From: Siphonodentalium dalli
Taxonomy: Eukaryota > Mollusca > Scaphopoda > Gadilida > Siphonodentaliidae
Length of the DNA: 64,000 nucleotides
Direction: 5' to 3'
Assembly: GCA_032622095.1 (NCBI GenBank)
Contig: CP136061.1
Location: forward strand, 200,002,244 to 200,066,243
The notes beneath the pieces were generated by a model that saw only the letters and a program-made list of their open reading frames with translations, did no database searches and had not been told where the DNA came from. Both the position numbers and the translations under genes were made by a program. Shown here in pieces: positions 12,997 to 24,123 of the stretch (within the stretch, counting starts at the first letter, position 1; every line of letters begins with the position of its first letter).

Positions 12997-13375
12997 CCAC
13001 GGTACTACCATGGTAATACCATGACACTATCACGGTAAATTAATATATATCATGGTACTACTCTAATGAGGTACTCTAAACATGGTAGTGTGGTACTAAC
13101 ATGGTAAAGTACCATGGTAAAGTTATATTTACCGTCGCTTTAACATGGTACCACGGATCTCTACTAGGGTAATCTACCATGCAGTACCATGGCAGAGTAC
13201 CCAAGTAGAGATCGATGCTACTACCACGTTAAATTGATATCTACTATGGTATTATATACCATGACACTGTGCTAAGATAATCTACCATTACTTTACAATG
13301 ATATGACCAAGGTACTTTACCATGTTAGTACCAGGGTACTTTACAATGGTACTAACACGAGTGGTAAATCTATTT
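12997..13375. repeat. degenerate array of GGTACTACCATGGTA-like words
   Basis: Words such as GGTAC, CCATGGTA, TACCATG and AACATGGTA recur about every 10-20 bp on both strands for nearly 400 bp, without a fixed period. Many are self-complementary. A stray unit lies at 13630-13660. Looks like a diverged, palindrome-rich minisatellite. Confidence 0.65.
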
Positions 13376-13643
13376 CACAATACCACATTACGCGGATGAG
13401 GTGTTTTCTGTCTCTTTTGAGAACAAAATAATATTTTGCTAGTTAATCAGTGCGAAACAATTGTACCCGGGGTCTTACTAAAATATGAACAGAATGTGAC
13501 AAGAATTGTGTTATAAATAGGTAGCCTATAACTAAGTCAAGAAGAGTTTATCACCTTAGGTATTCACACGTCTCAGTATTTACCTCCAAGCTGTTGTCTC
13601 AAATGTTAAGGCTTCTAACATAAAAGCGTACCCTGGTACTAAC

Positions 13644-13832
13644 ATGATAAAGTACCCACGTGATGAAGATACTGGTGATAATGCTGATGATAATGGCGTT
13701 GACAAGGCTAATGCTGTTTATAATGACAACGGTGCCATTGGCGATGATGATGATGATGCCGACGATGATAACGATGGTACTGATGATGGTGACGATTACA
13801 ATGAGATAAACATGGGTGATAAGGGTGATTGA
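13644..13832 (+). repeat. GAT-rich imperfect microsatellite
   Basis: The stretch encodes an Asp-rich 62-residue frame (many GAT and GAC codons, with a GATGATGATGATG core near 13745). The frame is a by-product of the trinucleotide repeat. A short acidic exon cannot be excluded but has no support. Confidence 0.5.
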
Positions 13833-14013
13833 ACAATGTTGTCAACATGAAAAGACACATTTAAAATGGAATTCTATTTTGTCTTGAAGGAGTCGTTACT
13901 TCCTCGTTGGTTGTAATAAGGAAATCAATATTTATTTTGTTTAACCCCAACCGTTTCGAGATAGTTTGTCCTAGCTAAAATGTGATTATGTAATAAAATG
14001 GATCCCAAATTCG

Positions 14014-14150
14014 TCGCAATTCTATACGGAATGTTCTAACCTCGTTCACTAAATTTGATTTGAGCCTCGCTAAAGCTCGGCTCGGATCGAATTTAGTGCA
14101 CTCGGTTAGTAAATTTTGTATAGAATGGCGACTCATTAGAGATCCTCTAT
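14014..14150 (+). mobile_element. foldback MITE with CTCGTTCACTAAATT arms, copy 1
   Basis: Inverted arms run CAATTCTATACGG...CCTCGTTCACTAAATT...GAGCCTCG and back to TTGTATAGAATGGCG, spanning 14014-14130. The flank ACTCATTAGAGATCCTCTAT on the right is conserved with the copy at 23341-23470 and, inverted, at 19353-19500. Overlapping open frames are palindrome artefacts. Confidence 0.75.
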
Positions 14151-14960
14151 GTGTTTTCTCCCTTATATCAATATTTTGTACATACCATCCTCTTATATCA
14201 ATATCATGTAACGTTTCAACTGACAAGATAATAAAGAATATATAAAGCATATATAAAGACATGTTGATTATCCGAGAAAACTCAAATAAGCGGAAGTTTG
14301 CACGCTATCGGAACCGGTCCATGAATAACTATGTATATATGATTTATGTACCCCTGATAGAACAGCAAGGACTAATTCTGTTCAAACTAACGCCTATTCA
14401 TGTCATTGTATACCGTTTCTGTTCATAGATTAATTCTAGACAACCACAGGTGCAGAGTATATATGTCTTAGGAAGAGCTTTCCGCGTCACTCTCTAAGGG
14501 ATGGGATTAATGGGTTTACATTATCTTCTTGAGTGTATATCTGGCGAATGTTCAGGTCGAAAGGCTTGTTTGAGGTATGTGTTGAATCTCCTAAGGATTA
14601 GCTATAAGATACCTCCACATTAAAATTGAGCTTCGGTTTAAAATGGGCTATGACAGTTATTTACTACATGTACATGTAACGAGGAATACAGAACCAAAAG
14701 CAGACGAATTGTGAAAATAGAAGCAAGTACATACTACATGGAATATTTCCCATTATTAAACGGAGAAAAGTACACTAAATCCGGCCATTTATGGGACCAT
14801 CTCGAGTAACGAACTTCTTTTCATTATAATTACCATGTTGTTTACATCGTTCATAGAGCACATTAGTGTATTTTGCATCCATCCATAGCTCAAATTAATT
14901 CATTTCTTGCATATATTCTTTTGAGTATAATAGGAGATGGCCGGATTTAATGTACATTAT
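14151..14960. other. non-coding, nothing recognised
   Basis: No gene or clear repeat seen in this stretch. Confidence 0.4.
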
Positions 14961-14964
14961 CCCT

Positions 14965-15409
14965 TTAACCCTTTACCCAAACAGAACGGCCCTGTGCCAA
15001 TGCATTCTCTTATATATGCGAGTCGACCATAGGTCGCCTCGCATATATAAGAGAATGCATTGGCTTAACACATATTAAAAATGATAAAATTGTCAAAAAA
15101 TGTGGAAAAATATTATTAAAAATGTAAGAAAAAATTATAAAATTGTTAGAGAATGTAAGAAAAAATGGTAAAAAGTGTTTTTTTTAGGCCAATGCATTCT
15201 CTTATATATGCGAGGCGACCTATGGTCGACTCGCATATATAAGAGAATGCATTGACACAGGACATAACTGTAACCATCACAATGTGGTCAATGAACCGGT
15301 TCCAATGATATCCATATTTGTATGGTGTTATTGGGACAGACCGAAGATATTTTAGGCTGTTGAAGCTTTATTTGGGCGTTTTTGGCCGTTTTGTTGGGTA
15401 AAGGGTTAA
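14965..15409. mobile_element. piggyBac-like MITE with two nested palindromes
   Basis: TTAA at 14965-14968 and at 15406-15409 flank inverted ends CCCTTTACCCAAACAGAAC... and ...GTTTTGTTGGGTAAAGGG, about 22 bp. TTAA target sites with CCC-starting ends are the piggyBac signature. Inside, a 67-bp palindrome at 14997-15063 (32-bp arms, ATA centre, one mismatch) recurs at 15189-15255 as its exact reverse complement apart from the last base. Between them is an A-rich spacer with repeats of AAAATGTAAGAAAAAAT type. No ORF, so any movement would have needed an outside transposase. The class assignment is by ends only. Confidence 0.75.
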
Positions 15410-15504
15410 GGCATATCATATATAGCCCATATATGATAAGTACGAAAGCATGCGTTGCGGTCAGTAACATACCATAATTATTGTCGCTTCTGATTAGTTA
15501 TTAT

Positions 15505-15600
15505 CGTAAGAGTTTCAATTTCAATTCAATTAAATTCAATTTGTTTATTTCACTCGTTACAATCATAGGATAGATACGAGGACAATAAGAAGTTATATAG
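15505..15600 (-). repeat. LINE-type 3' tail with AATTG/AATTC repeats
   Basis: TTTCAATTCAATTAAATTC followed by TTTGTTTATTTCACTCG reads on the minus strand as a GTGAAATAAACAAATTGAA tail. Similar tails are at 22715-22790 and 51325-51350. Too little remains to name the element. Confidence 0.4.
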
Positions 15601-15847
15601 CAGTGTGGTGTGAACAGTGTGGTGTGAATGTCTAATTGTGGAATAGTAGTCGGTTCGATATACGGCCGTGAATCTAATAGTATAGTTCTATTTTCCTTTT
15701 AAATTGACTCAGTTTCCATTTCATCATTTGCATGGTTATACATTCGGAAAGGTGCCTAGGAATGAAATGTTTGTTATCAAAAGTGTTGCCAGATATAATT
15801 TTATGTGGCTTTCTTGGAAACAAAATCCGGGAATTTGCCCCACTTGG
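15601..15847. other. non-coding, nothing recognised
   Basis: Short duplicated CAGTGTGGTGTGAA at 15602-15627; otherwise nothing recognised. Confidence 0.4.
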
Positions 15848-15926
15848 CCACATATCGCTCTAACATATCGCTCTAACATATCGCTCTATCGCTCTAACAT
15901 ATCGCTCTAACATATCGCTCTAACAC
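15848..15926 (+). repeat. 13-bp tandem repeat CATATCGCTCTAA
   Basis: About six head-to-tail units, one of them shortened (CTATCGCTCTAA). Microsatellite-scale array. Confidence 0.9.
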
Positions 15927-16560
15927 TGGGTGAGTACATGGCCTTGCAATGATGTTGCGATTTGGTAAGTCTGCTAATATATATAGCTCTGTTATTATTG
16001 AAACATTATAATGAACCAATGCAACAAGAACATGTTGCGTTATCGTTCTCAAATTAACGTGCTTAGGCAAATGTCTGATGCTGCTATATGCGTGGATCTC
16101 TTAAAAATTACATATTATTAGCAAGCATTTAACAATGGGTTGGCTGATGGAGAATTAGCGCCGTGGATTGGCTGAGGGAGAATTAGCGCCGTTTAGCAAG
16201 CATGAATTTCACATGTCTAGTTCCATCGGCTGGGGGAGACTACACATATTAATTTCAATTTCACCATAAAACCATATCACTGCACATAGAAATCACCGAC
16301 ATTCGGCGAGCAACTGACAAAATGGTTAAGATGAACACACCGAGAAAACCCACGCCGAGACACACCGCTTTTGCTGGATCGACCAAGGAAAAACAGTACC
16401 TCTCGAGTTGAGTTTAACATACTTTATTCCATCACAAGAACAATACATGCAGATTCATAAGACGGACACGTTGAGACAAACTGATTGATATAATTATGTA
16501 TCTTATACTCGCTATCACACCATAGCTTTAATAATCAGAGCTCGTTTTTTCTTCAAGAGA
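15927..16560. other. non-coding; small tandem duplication at 16138-16195
   Basis: 'GGTTGGCTGATGGAGAATTAGCGCCGT' type words occur twice in a row. At 16419-16448 the ACATACTTTATTCCATCACA tail motif recurs (first seen near 1650). Otherwise nothing recognised. Confidence 0.45.
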
Positions 16561-17165
16561 TAATTCATTTAATTATTTATTACGCCCTATACTATGGGTG
16601 TTAACTGCTAAGCTAATCTGGCCGTGCCAATGGGGCGATGGGGATATATGGCAGGACAACACATTTCGGGTTTCAAGCGATGCGAGTTATTTTAGGAAAT
16701 TGTAGTAAGGCTGATCTGTGTCAATGGAGCTATAGCGATGGGGATATCTCGCAGGACAACACATTTAGGGTTTTCGCGGATGTAGCTTCGCGGATTTCTC
16801 ATTGTTTCGGTATATAACTGTTATAACCGCGTTAATTGCTTTCGATGTTTAGGTATGAACAATGGCTGGACCATTCTTGAATATTTTATTGCGGGAACAT
16901 AATGCATACTATAACAGCTAACTTTGCGGATGACGTATGTCTCAGTTGGAATGTAGAATAAAGGTCGTATTGCTAAGTATCGGGCCGCATTTAGAGGCTT
17001 TCCGGTGCGGTGAACGAGAAACTTGCAGTAATAAGCTGTAGTTTGTGTAATAACTAGTTGTTTTATGAAACCAATATATTTTATATTATAATTTATATAT
17101 ATATATGTCTAATAATATGATATTGCGGGCGTTACAATTTCTGACTATGATTTTCTTGTTCATCA
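16561..17165 (+). repeat. dispersed repeat related to 7020-8490
   Basis: 'GCGATGGGGATAT' and 'GCAGGACAACACATTT' occur twice (16636 and 16736 regions) and resemble 7254-7285. The stretch 17030-17165 matches 8330-8490. 'ATTACGCCCTAT' with 'CTGATCTGGC' type sequence also appears near 47473-47515. A scrambled old repeat. Confidence 0.5.
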
Positions 17166-17930
17166 TGCTCTGGTGATGGTTGAGCAGTGTTTGTAATCGC
17201 TAGATGATTACGACATGCACAGGGGTGGTGGTCTGCGGCTTTAATGCGGCCCTGACTAAATGCTATAGTACCCGACCATTCAGTCGTATGGAATGCATTG
17301 CACCGGAAACCCTACACCGCAGAGCAGCACGGTGATTGTGTTTAAACTCAAAAGAGCACAACTATTAATATGGCAGATTGATCGAAATGAAGCAAAATCG
17401 ATGGGGGTCTCAATTACAGGCCCTGCGGTGTTACCTGGAAATTATAGTGTTCGTGTCGGTTCCGCATACTCGTCAATATTTCTGTACGAGAGCGGTCGTT
17501 GATGCGGCGTGCAGTCTTCGACCCGTGGGATCGAGTCAGCGAATGTTTACATGTATAGTTAAATTAAACAGGCTCCGATCGATGAGCAAAACTTCTGAGT
17601 GCGAACTATATCACGCAAAGTAGTCATGTGAGCATATTCGGATTGTACGCCAAAGGCTCGTTGCGATCCACGTCACGTGTCATGCAGTGTGAGTACACTC
17701 AGACTATAAAACAACATTTAACGCATATATATGTTCAATATTCTTGGTTCCATCTGACTTGGAATAGCCTATCTATAGATCTATAGAATCTTATATCATT
17801 GTATTGAAAACCGTCGATGGAACATTCTGGTTTACCACCCCATCTCCATGCAACTAACACCCCCCCCCCCCCCCAAACCAGCCAGCTGGGTTCCCCATAC
17901 ATTCTTCGACACACCAAATGTGTCAGATGA
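17166..17930. other. non-coding; C-run near 17858-17874
   Basis: Overlapping short frames at 17293-17623 have no recognised domain. The poly-C tract resembles the ends of the hAT-like element at 52419-52944, but no matching body is present. Confidence 0.4.
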
Positions 17931-17936
17931 TATGGA

Positions 17937-18137
17937 CCCGTGTCGCCCCAAACGTGTCACTTTACATGCCTGACGCGCTTTCTATGGACAAACTGTGTGA
18001 CTCATTTAGTTTGTCACCTGACACGATTGGGCGACACGTTAGGTGTGTCGCACGACACGTTTGCTGTGTCACATGACATGTTTACTGTGTCATTTGATGC
18101 GCTTTCTGTGGACAACTTTTCGTGTCGTTTGACATGA
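17937..18137. repeat. degenerate tandem array, about 22 bp, TGTGTCAxxTGACACG
   Basis: Units such as GTGTCGCACGACACGTTTGC, TGTGTCACATGACATGTTTA and TGTGTCATTTGATGCGCTTT follow each other across 200 bp. Most units contain the self-complementary TGTC-N-GACA. Frames on both strands are repeat artefacts. Confidence 0.7.
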
Positions 18138-18139
18138 TA

Positions 18140-18215
18140 AAGTTTTTCGAGACGGCTTGAAGTTGTACCCCTAACAGACTGAGCCACCGAGGCCCGATCA
18201 ATCACTATTTGAGAC
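18140..18215 (-). repeat. possible tRNA-derived SINE head
   Basis: On the minus strand GGGCCTCGGTGGCTCAGTCTG, at about 18172-18192, resembles the acceptor stem and box A of a tRNA (TGGCTCAGT). No convincing box B follows, so this would be a truncated SINE head. Weak. Confidence 0.3.
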
Positions 18216-19350
18216 TCCTCATTTCTCGTGATTGTCGACTATATCAGAGGATAGGTGTACATATCTCTAAACAAAATAATCTACAAGCCTAATTTGAACG
18301 GGATAAAGGACATTACAATATAGTACCATGTACAATGTTGGAAGTCTAATAGTGTGCATTATCGACGGTGATTTCAAGAACCCACCCACAATATCGCACA
18401 TCGTATCTAAGCTTGCACATGTACATTGTTGATCTGACAGGACGAACTTTATGGCAGTGTACTGAGCAATAGAACTGGCCGAATAGCTGGGCGTCAGTTC
18501 GCTGCTGGCGAACATAAATGGCAGCCAGTACAGAAAAGATGGTCACTCGGGGGTGATAAGTAATCTATTGATCACAGTAAACGACCCAGATTCCCTTCCA
18601 TCGATGTGATTTGCTACATACAAACCAATTACGGTATACTGGCGGCCAGTAACCAAGTTATCCGTCACACATCTCGACATGTCGTGGATATAAAGTTATT
18701 AGAGGTTTCGCACGAGTGACCAGTACATTATCACTTGATTATTGAACGGTAATCACTATTCAAACTACTGTTGCATTGATACATGTATGAGGAATGAACT
18801 TGGTCAATACGAAACAAAATAATCGACATGCATATTTTCAAACCACATTTGTTGTAAACAGTGCATGTACAATCAATGTGTAAATGTGGACAGGTATTCT
18901 ATAGTTGATGCAATTGAAATGTGTAATCTACTGAACTTAAAACTATTCAATTCTGAATCTAGATGAGGGCTTATAATCGCCTTCTGTATAAGATTTTGGG
19001 CTCCTGTCGAGAAACCAGTACATGAAACTCCATCATATGTCTCATAAGCATGCATGTCCAACCATATGCGATTATGTAATGCGGGGGGGGGGTGGGGTGT
19101 CTGACCTGCAGCGATCAGACGTGGATATGCTCGCGGGTGTTTGTGGAGTGGACAATTCATCACTCGAGACCGAATAATTATGAAGCGATTTTATATCGCG
19201 GAAATGGCCACGAATAAGCCTAGGCTTACTGTCAGATCCCCTTATCTCATATGTCTGTTTGTGTGTGTTATATTTGTATTTATGAGCCTACTTGAGAAAT
19301 AAAATATTGTTTACACTATCCACATACGAGCGGCTTCGAACATATATGAC
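18216..19350. other. non-coding; G-run at 19082-19091
   Basis: Minus-strand frames at 18267-18546 and 18873-19163 match nothing recognised. No arrays. Confidence 0.4.
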
Positions 19351-19352
19351 TA

Positions 19353-19500
19353 ATATAGAGGATCTCCCACGAGTTATGCTGGGATATTAAATTTTATGAA
19401 ACGAGTTTGATAAATTTGATTCACAACTAGTTGTAGATGAGTTGTTAATCAAATTTATGAAACGAGTTTCAGAAAATCTTATATCCCAACATAACGAGTT
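19353..19500 (-). mobile_element. foldback MITE of the CTCGTTCACTAAATT family, inverted copy 2
   Basis: CGAGTTATGCTGGGATAT is mirrored by ATATCCCAACATAACG, and TAAATTTGATT by AATCAAATTTA around CACAACTAGTTGTAGATGAG. The left flank ATATAGAGGATCTCCCACGA is the reverse complement of the right flank of the copies at 14014 and 23341. Confidence 0.7.
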
Positions 19501-20744
19501 GAAGATCTTATAAATCACATGGAAAAAAAACTAGAGAGTTATGCCTTTTTAACAAATCCTTAACAGAAGCTGCAAAATACTTACATTTACAGCGTGGTTC
19601 AGACGCTTTACAACCGTATACAGTATTGCGTTCTGGTGCAGGCGACGGAAAATATAGTCGCCTAATTTGCCTCTTTGTTTTTGTGTCTATTTTCGTTAGT
19701 GCAAAGAAGTTGGACAATACTTGAAACTTTACTGAACAAATCAACCAATTTGCATTGTCTGGTATTGGTGTCATGTGCGCTTTTCGAAATATAACTAATC
19801 CGCCTGAATCAATCTAAAGAAGCGGTGCGGTCATTTTGTTGGCGCCTATTCATAACTAGTGAGAGATAAGGACATATGTAATGGATTTTTGAATGCTATA
19901 ATAGTGGTTTCATGTGATATAAATATATATTTAATCACCTCGTGATGCAAGTTCCTGAGGCTATGGTGGCGCACCTGGTCTTATCTCTGTCAATTTACAA
20001 CGCCAATATATAGCAACCGAGCCATGGGATCTCTCACTTCGCTCTTTTGATTTGTCTCTCAAAGGGTGTAGCTATTACATCGACTATACAGTTCTTCGTC
20101 ACGAATATTGTAATCAGTTGGCGCAATAGTGATTGCATTCCACAAGAAAAGCTACGATACACGTAGGGCCTTTTGCACTATAATATCCATGACCCCGTAC
20201 ATCGTTTGAAATCAGTAGCGATGGAACTGATAATGTTCACAACGGGCCACTGAGCCTATATCCGGATGCCTGTCTCATTACCCTTCATGTGTTCTGGCAT
20301 CACAATGGACAGCACACTCATAATCATTAGATAGTCGTGATATTGCCATTTACTGCGATTATACATTTTCTAGACATTTGCTAACTGATCAATACCTATT
20401 TATATATGCTCATGTAAAGCTTGTGACTGAATCGTCATTCATATGCTTGATCTGATGCTAATTTGCACAGCAATCATGTGGTTCTACGAACGTAGCTGAA
20501 ACAGCATGTGTTGATCAATTGGATGGCACACTGTATTATGCAGTATAATGCCTGCACGAAATATTACCATGAAATCAATATTCAAATTTACCATCGAGAA
20601 GTTGCGGCATCAAGAACCTTCAAATCGGTGGAAACCCCAGCAGCTGAGTCGGTAGGTTACATAGAGTGTCAGTCCACAACAAGCCGGCTAGTCGGACGTG
20701 GAGACAGGGCGGCTAGGGGTTGTCTACCCCTCCCAAAGTAGTCT
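19501..20744. other. non-coding, nothing recognised
   Basis: An 88-codon minus frame at 19508-19774 has no recognised motif. No repeat noticed. Confidence 0.4.
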
Positions 20745-20995
20745 ATTTTTTTAACAGTTGGAAATTCCATGCCTGACACAACATTAGTTGGAAATTTTAC
20801 ACCACGTGCATATAGCTTGAAATTGCTGTCATTGTTTGATTTTTCAAGCAGTAATTAGTGGCAAGTTTGTTGTTTTATACCAACACTAGCATATTTGTTA
20901 TATATATGGTCACAGTAGTGGTATGACGTGGCAAATAGTTGGAAGTTTCAAGGTTCAATTGCAATGTGGACCCTCCAGCGGACCCTCTAGCCACA
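20745..20995. repeat. GGAAATTTCCAAC-family repeat, copy 2
   Basis: 'AGTTGGAAATTCC', 'AGTTGGAAATTTTACACC' and 'AGTTGGAAGTTTCAAGG' are spread over 240 bp together with 'CCTGACACAACA', which recurs inverted near 25150 ('TGTTGTGTCAGG'). Confidence 0.5.
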
Positions 20996-21195
20996 TCCCT
21001 GCGTCTAGCCAAGTCGGTTCTATTCCATACTGAACACCGATTGTTTTATTGTAGGGTAACTTGATTAGTGTACCATGAGTCGGTCGTTGGCTGATTTCTA
21101 TTTGCAGTTGAGTCATTTCACAGTGAGAATAACCTTATATGTTGCCTATTGGGTGTCAATAAAGAGGCAATAAACACTGACAATCCAAACTGTTG

Positions 21196-21270
21196 TGTTA
21201 GGTTAAACATATTTTACTGCCCAATACAAAAGTGTTTGAGGAACAGGGATTGGGGCAAACATGTGCTAAC
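21196..21270 (-). repeat. short dispersed repeat ending GGGATTGGGGCA
   Basis: 'AACATATTTTA' followed by 'GGGATTGGGGCAAAC' is echoed at 25206-25250 (AACATATTTTATTG...GGGATTGGGGCACAAG) and 29550-29570 (GGGATTGGGGCACAAG). Probably a retroposon 3' piece; family not known. Confidence 0.4.
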
Positions 21271-22714
21271 CACTTAAATATGCCACGCTCCTTACAATAT
21301 AACAATTATTATTGATGCGGCAATATAACAAAACATTATAATGTCGATGAAATAACCATATATGACGAAACAAGAAGAGTGAAAGCTGGACGATAAACTG
21401 GTGGGGGATGGAGGAGAAGTTGACACCAAAGTTCTGCACCTGCATGCATGAATTTTAATGAACTTTGTTTTCAATGGCTAATTGCAAGCAACGCGTTTTG
21501 ATTTGGAAATGTATCTCTGGACGACAAAAACAATTTGTTATTCCAGTGATATACACACATTAGTTAATAAGATAATAGATGCTTAACCATTTCAATACTG
21601 AATGGGTTTCCCCACTCAGTTACACACGAATATATTGGAATTGTCTATTATTCAGCTGGGGGGTGTTCAGGAATAATAAGCAGACGAGAGAATAAAAGTG
21701 CAGAAGGAGTCATATTTGTTCGAGGGATATGTTCAAATAATAAGTTCAACAAATAATCGTCTGTTGAACTTATTTACTGAACATCTTCTAAGGGAGAACT
21801 ACACATCAATGAGTTAAATATATGGTATAGTGGTATATTTAACTCCAAAATAGCTCCTGAGTATAGCGGTTCTAAACAATTGCTAAACATCAATACAGTG
21901 TTCAGGAAAACGCACATAGCAAAATAAAAACGAGAATATCAATCCGGATTCGAAAGTGACCAGTGATTAGCTGATCATATCAGCAGTAATCGACATTAAC
22001 GGTATATAACTATTATGGACTTGGTTCATAAGTTGTAAATTTGTCAGGGTTCTGAGGGATATATTCATCAAATAAGTGCATGGTGTTGGCTGATGAGAAT
22101 AAGAACAAATCTCGTCATTATTAAAATTCGTAGTAGGCAATCAGTGACATAATGGCATATATTTACATGTGTAATTGCGTAATGTTCAATCACTCCATCC
22201 GACATATGATACAAGACACCAGACCATCTGTTACTGATGGGTTGTTGGGACTACACAATGGATCAGACAATGCTTTGCTGGTCGGAACCAATCTGTTCAA
22301 GGTTTGTTTATTCACGGAATATTCCCACGATACTCAGGTGTTTTTTGTTTTAGCTCCAATGAGTTCTAATAATTCCAGTTATTGGAGATGTATACCACAT
22401 AGAATCGATTGCATCGCACGAAATGTATTCCGACGTCACATGTTATGAGAATAGCATCATATTTTGTAATCTTTATACGCCGATTTCATTGCATGGCCTT
22501 TTGCCCATCGTTCTGTTCAATTATAAATATGACTCTTTGATTTGGAACATCCATCAATTGATGAGTGAACAGGTGTTGTTGTATCACTCAGCAATGTAAT
22601 AATTTACGAATCGCATATTATAGGCCATTATGAATAAGTTGTAGCCTTTGGCAAAGTTTCTGGTTTCGCTCAACGATGCACGTCGAGTTTTCTGTTGGTA
22701 GACTCAATATATAT
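21271..22714. other. non-coding; small hairpin at 21706-21776
   Basis: At 21706-21776 AATAAGTTCAACAAAT and its inverted partner (TGTTGAACTTATTTACTGAAC) form a hairpin. A related single arm, AAATGTTCAGATAATA, is near 28268 and 43878. The 98-codon frame at 22152-22448 has no recognised domain. Confidence 0.4.
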
Positions 22715-22790
22715 GCAATTCAATTCAATTTATTTAGCTCATCACCATGTAGATATACAGATAACAATATCAGATGTGAGTATATACATA
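22715..22790 (-). repeat. LINE-type 3' tail remnant
   Basis: CAATTCAATTCAATTTATTT followed by a short unique body; on the minus strand an AAATAAATTGAATTGAATTG tail like those at 15505 and 51325. Confidence 0.35.
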
Positions 22791-22944
22791 TGATAAATTA
22801 TGTTAACATGGATAACAGTTCATGTAGTGCTATACTGTTGGTGGCCACTATTGAACTTGCTTCAATGTTGACTAGGTGTAGCGAAGCTGTTAATGAAAAG
22901 CATCGGCGTTTTTAGAATACAATAGTTTCTGAGTCCTTTGGCAA

Positions 22945-23032
22945 ATCTGAATAATTAAAGACATGGCCATTAAGGATGGTGAGAGTTAATCTGAATAATT
23001 AAAGACATGGCCATTAAGGACAGTGAGAGTTA
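22945..23032 (+). repeat. 44-bp tandem duplication
   Basis: AATCTGAATAATTAAAGACA and ATGGCCATTAAGGA followed by GTGAGAGTT occur twice in a row with two base differences. Confidence 0.9.
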
Positions 23033-23340
23033 ATCTGAAAATTGTTCAAATGAGATCGTATGGTTGATGAAACACAACACACAATCAACTTGCCTCCTTT
23101 GGTTAACAAACACAATAATAATTGTTAAAATGGTTTATATATATTTATCACATAATTTGCCCATAAAAGCAGTTTTATAATTATCGGTAAGACACACGTT
23201 TAATATCAGTGCGTGTGATGACGTCACGCCGTTCTTTAAATGACTTGCGCTCGCTGCAGTTTATGATTGTTGTTTCCGATGAATACTTCGCGTTGCTTCA
23301 CGTTTATTTGATCATGTGATAAAAGGTATCTCACAATCGT
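23033..23340. other. non-coding, nothing recognised
   Basis: No gene or repeat recognised. Confidence 0.4.
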
Positions 23341-23475
23341 CCTATTTTATACATAATTTATCAACCTCGTCCACTAAATTCTATTTGAGCCTCGGTAAAC
23401 CTCGGCTCAAATCGAATTTAGTGAACTTGGTTAATAAATTCCGTATAAAATAGAAACTCATGTGAGATCCTCTAT
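23341..23475 (+). mobile_element. foldback MITE of the CTCGTTCACTAAATT family, copy 3
   Basis: CCTATTTTATACATAATTTA...CCTCGTCCACTAAATT...GAGCCTCGG is mirrored by CCGAGG...AATTTAGTGAAC...CGTATAAAATAG (to 23454). The right flank TGTGAGATCCTCTATATA matches the copy at 14014. Confidence 0.75.
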
Positions 23476-23815
23476 ATATAACGCGTTTTGATAATTTTTT
23501 TGTACACATTTAGAATTTGCGCCATTTATTGCAGTGATATACAGGTATTAGCTAATAAGATGATAGATGGTTACCCGTTTTTATATACTGAATGGGTTAT
23601 CCCACTCAGTTACAATAGTATACATTGGAATGGTCTATTATTCATCTGGTGGGTTGTTCATCCTGGTGTCTTAAAAAAGTATACATATTTGCCATAGAGC
23701 AGCGCTAGGGTTTGCCAATAACAGAGAATATGACCATTTGCGAAAAAGATAACGGTCACTATTTTAACATCATCGCATTGCCCCACAAATCTTACAACTA
23801 AATCAGCAGGAATTG
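23476..23815. other. non-coding, nothing recognised
   Basis: No gene seen; 23555-23600 ('CTGAATGGGTTATCCCACTCAGTTACA') resembles 21597-21625, so an old dispersed repeat is likely. Confidence 0.4.
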
Positions 23816-24123
23816 TATTACTGTAATATAACAGATCTGATCATCGTATTACTGTAATATAACAGATCTGATCATCGTAGTACTGTAATATAACAGATCT
23901 GATCATCGTAGTACTGTAATATAACATATCTGATCATCGTAGTACTGTAATATAACAGATCTGATCATCGTAGTACTGTAATATAACATATATGATCATC
24001 GTAGTACTGTAATATAACAGATCTGATCATCGTAGTACTGTAATATAACAGATCTGATCATCGTATTACTGTAATATAACAGATCTGATCATCGCAGTGG
24101 CTGTAATATAACAGATCTGGATC
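23816..24123 (+). repeat. 31-bp satellite array, about 10 copies
   Basis: The unit begins TAGTACTGTAATATAACAGA and ends TCTGATCATCG. Nine full 31-bp units start every 31 bases from 23816; a tenth partial unit is altered (CAGTGGCTGTAATATAAC). Differences are single bases (TATTACTG versus TAGTACTG, ACAGATCTG versus ACATATCTG). Contiguous copies with no unique spacers, so it is not a CRISPR array. Confidence 0.97.

Noticed and set aside
13644-13832. Acidic Asp-rich protein
   Set aside because: Explained by a GAT-type microsatellite; no start context, splice sites or domain.
23816-24123. Possible CRISPR array (31-bp direct repeats)
   Set aside because: Units are contiguous with no unique spacers, and the setting is animal-like DNA; it is a satellite.
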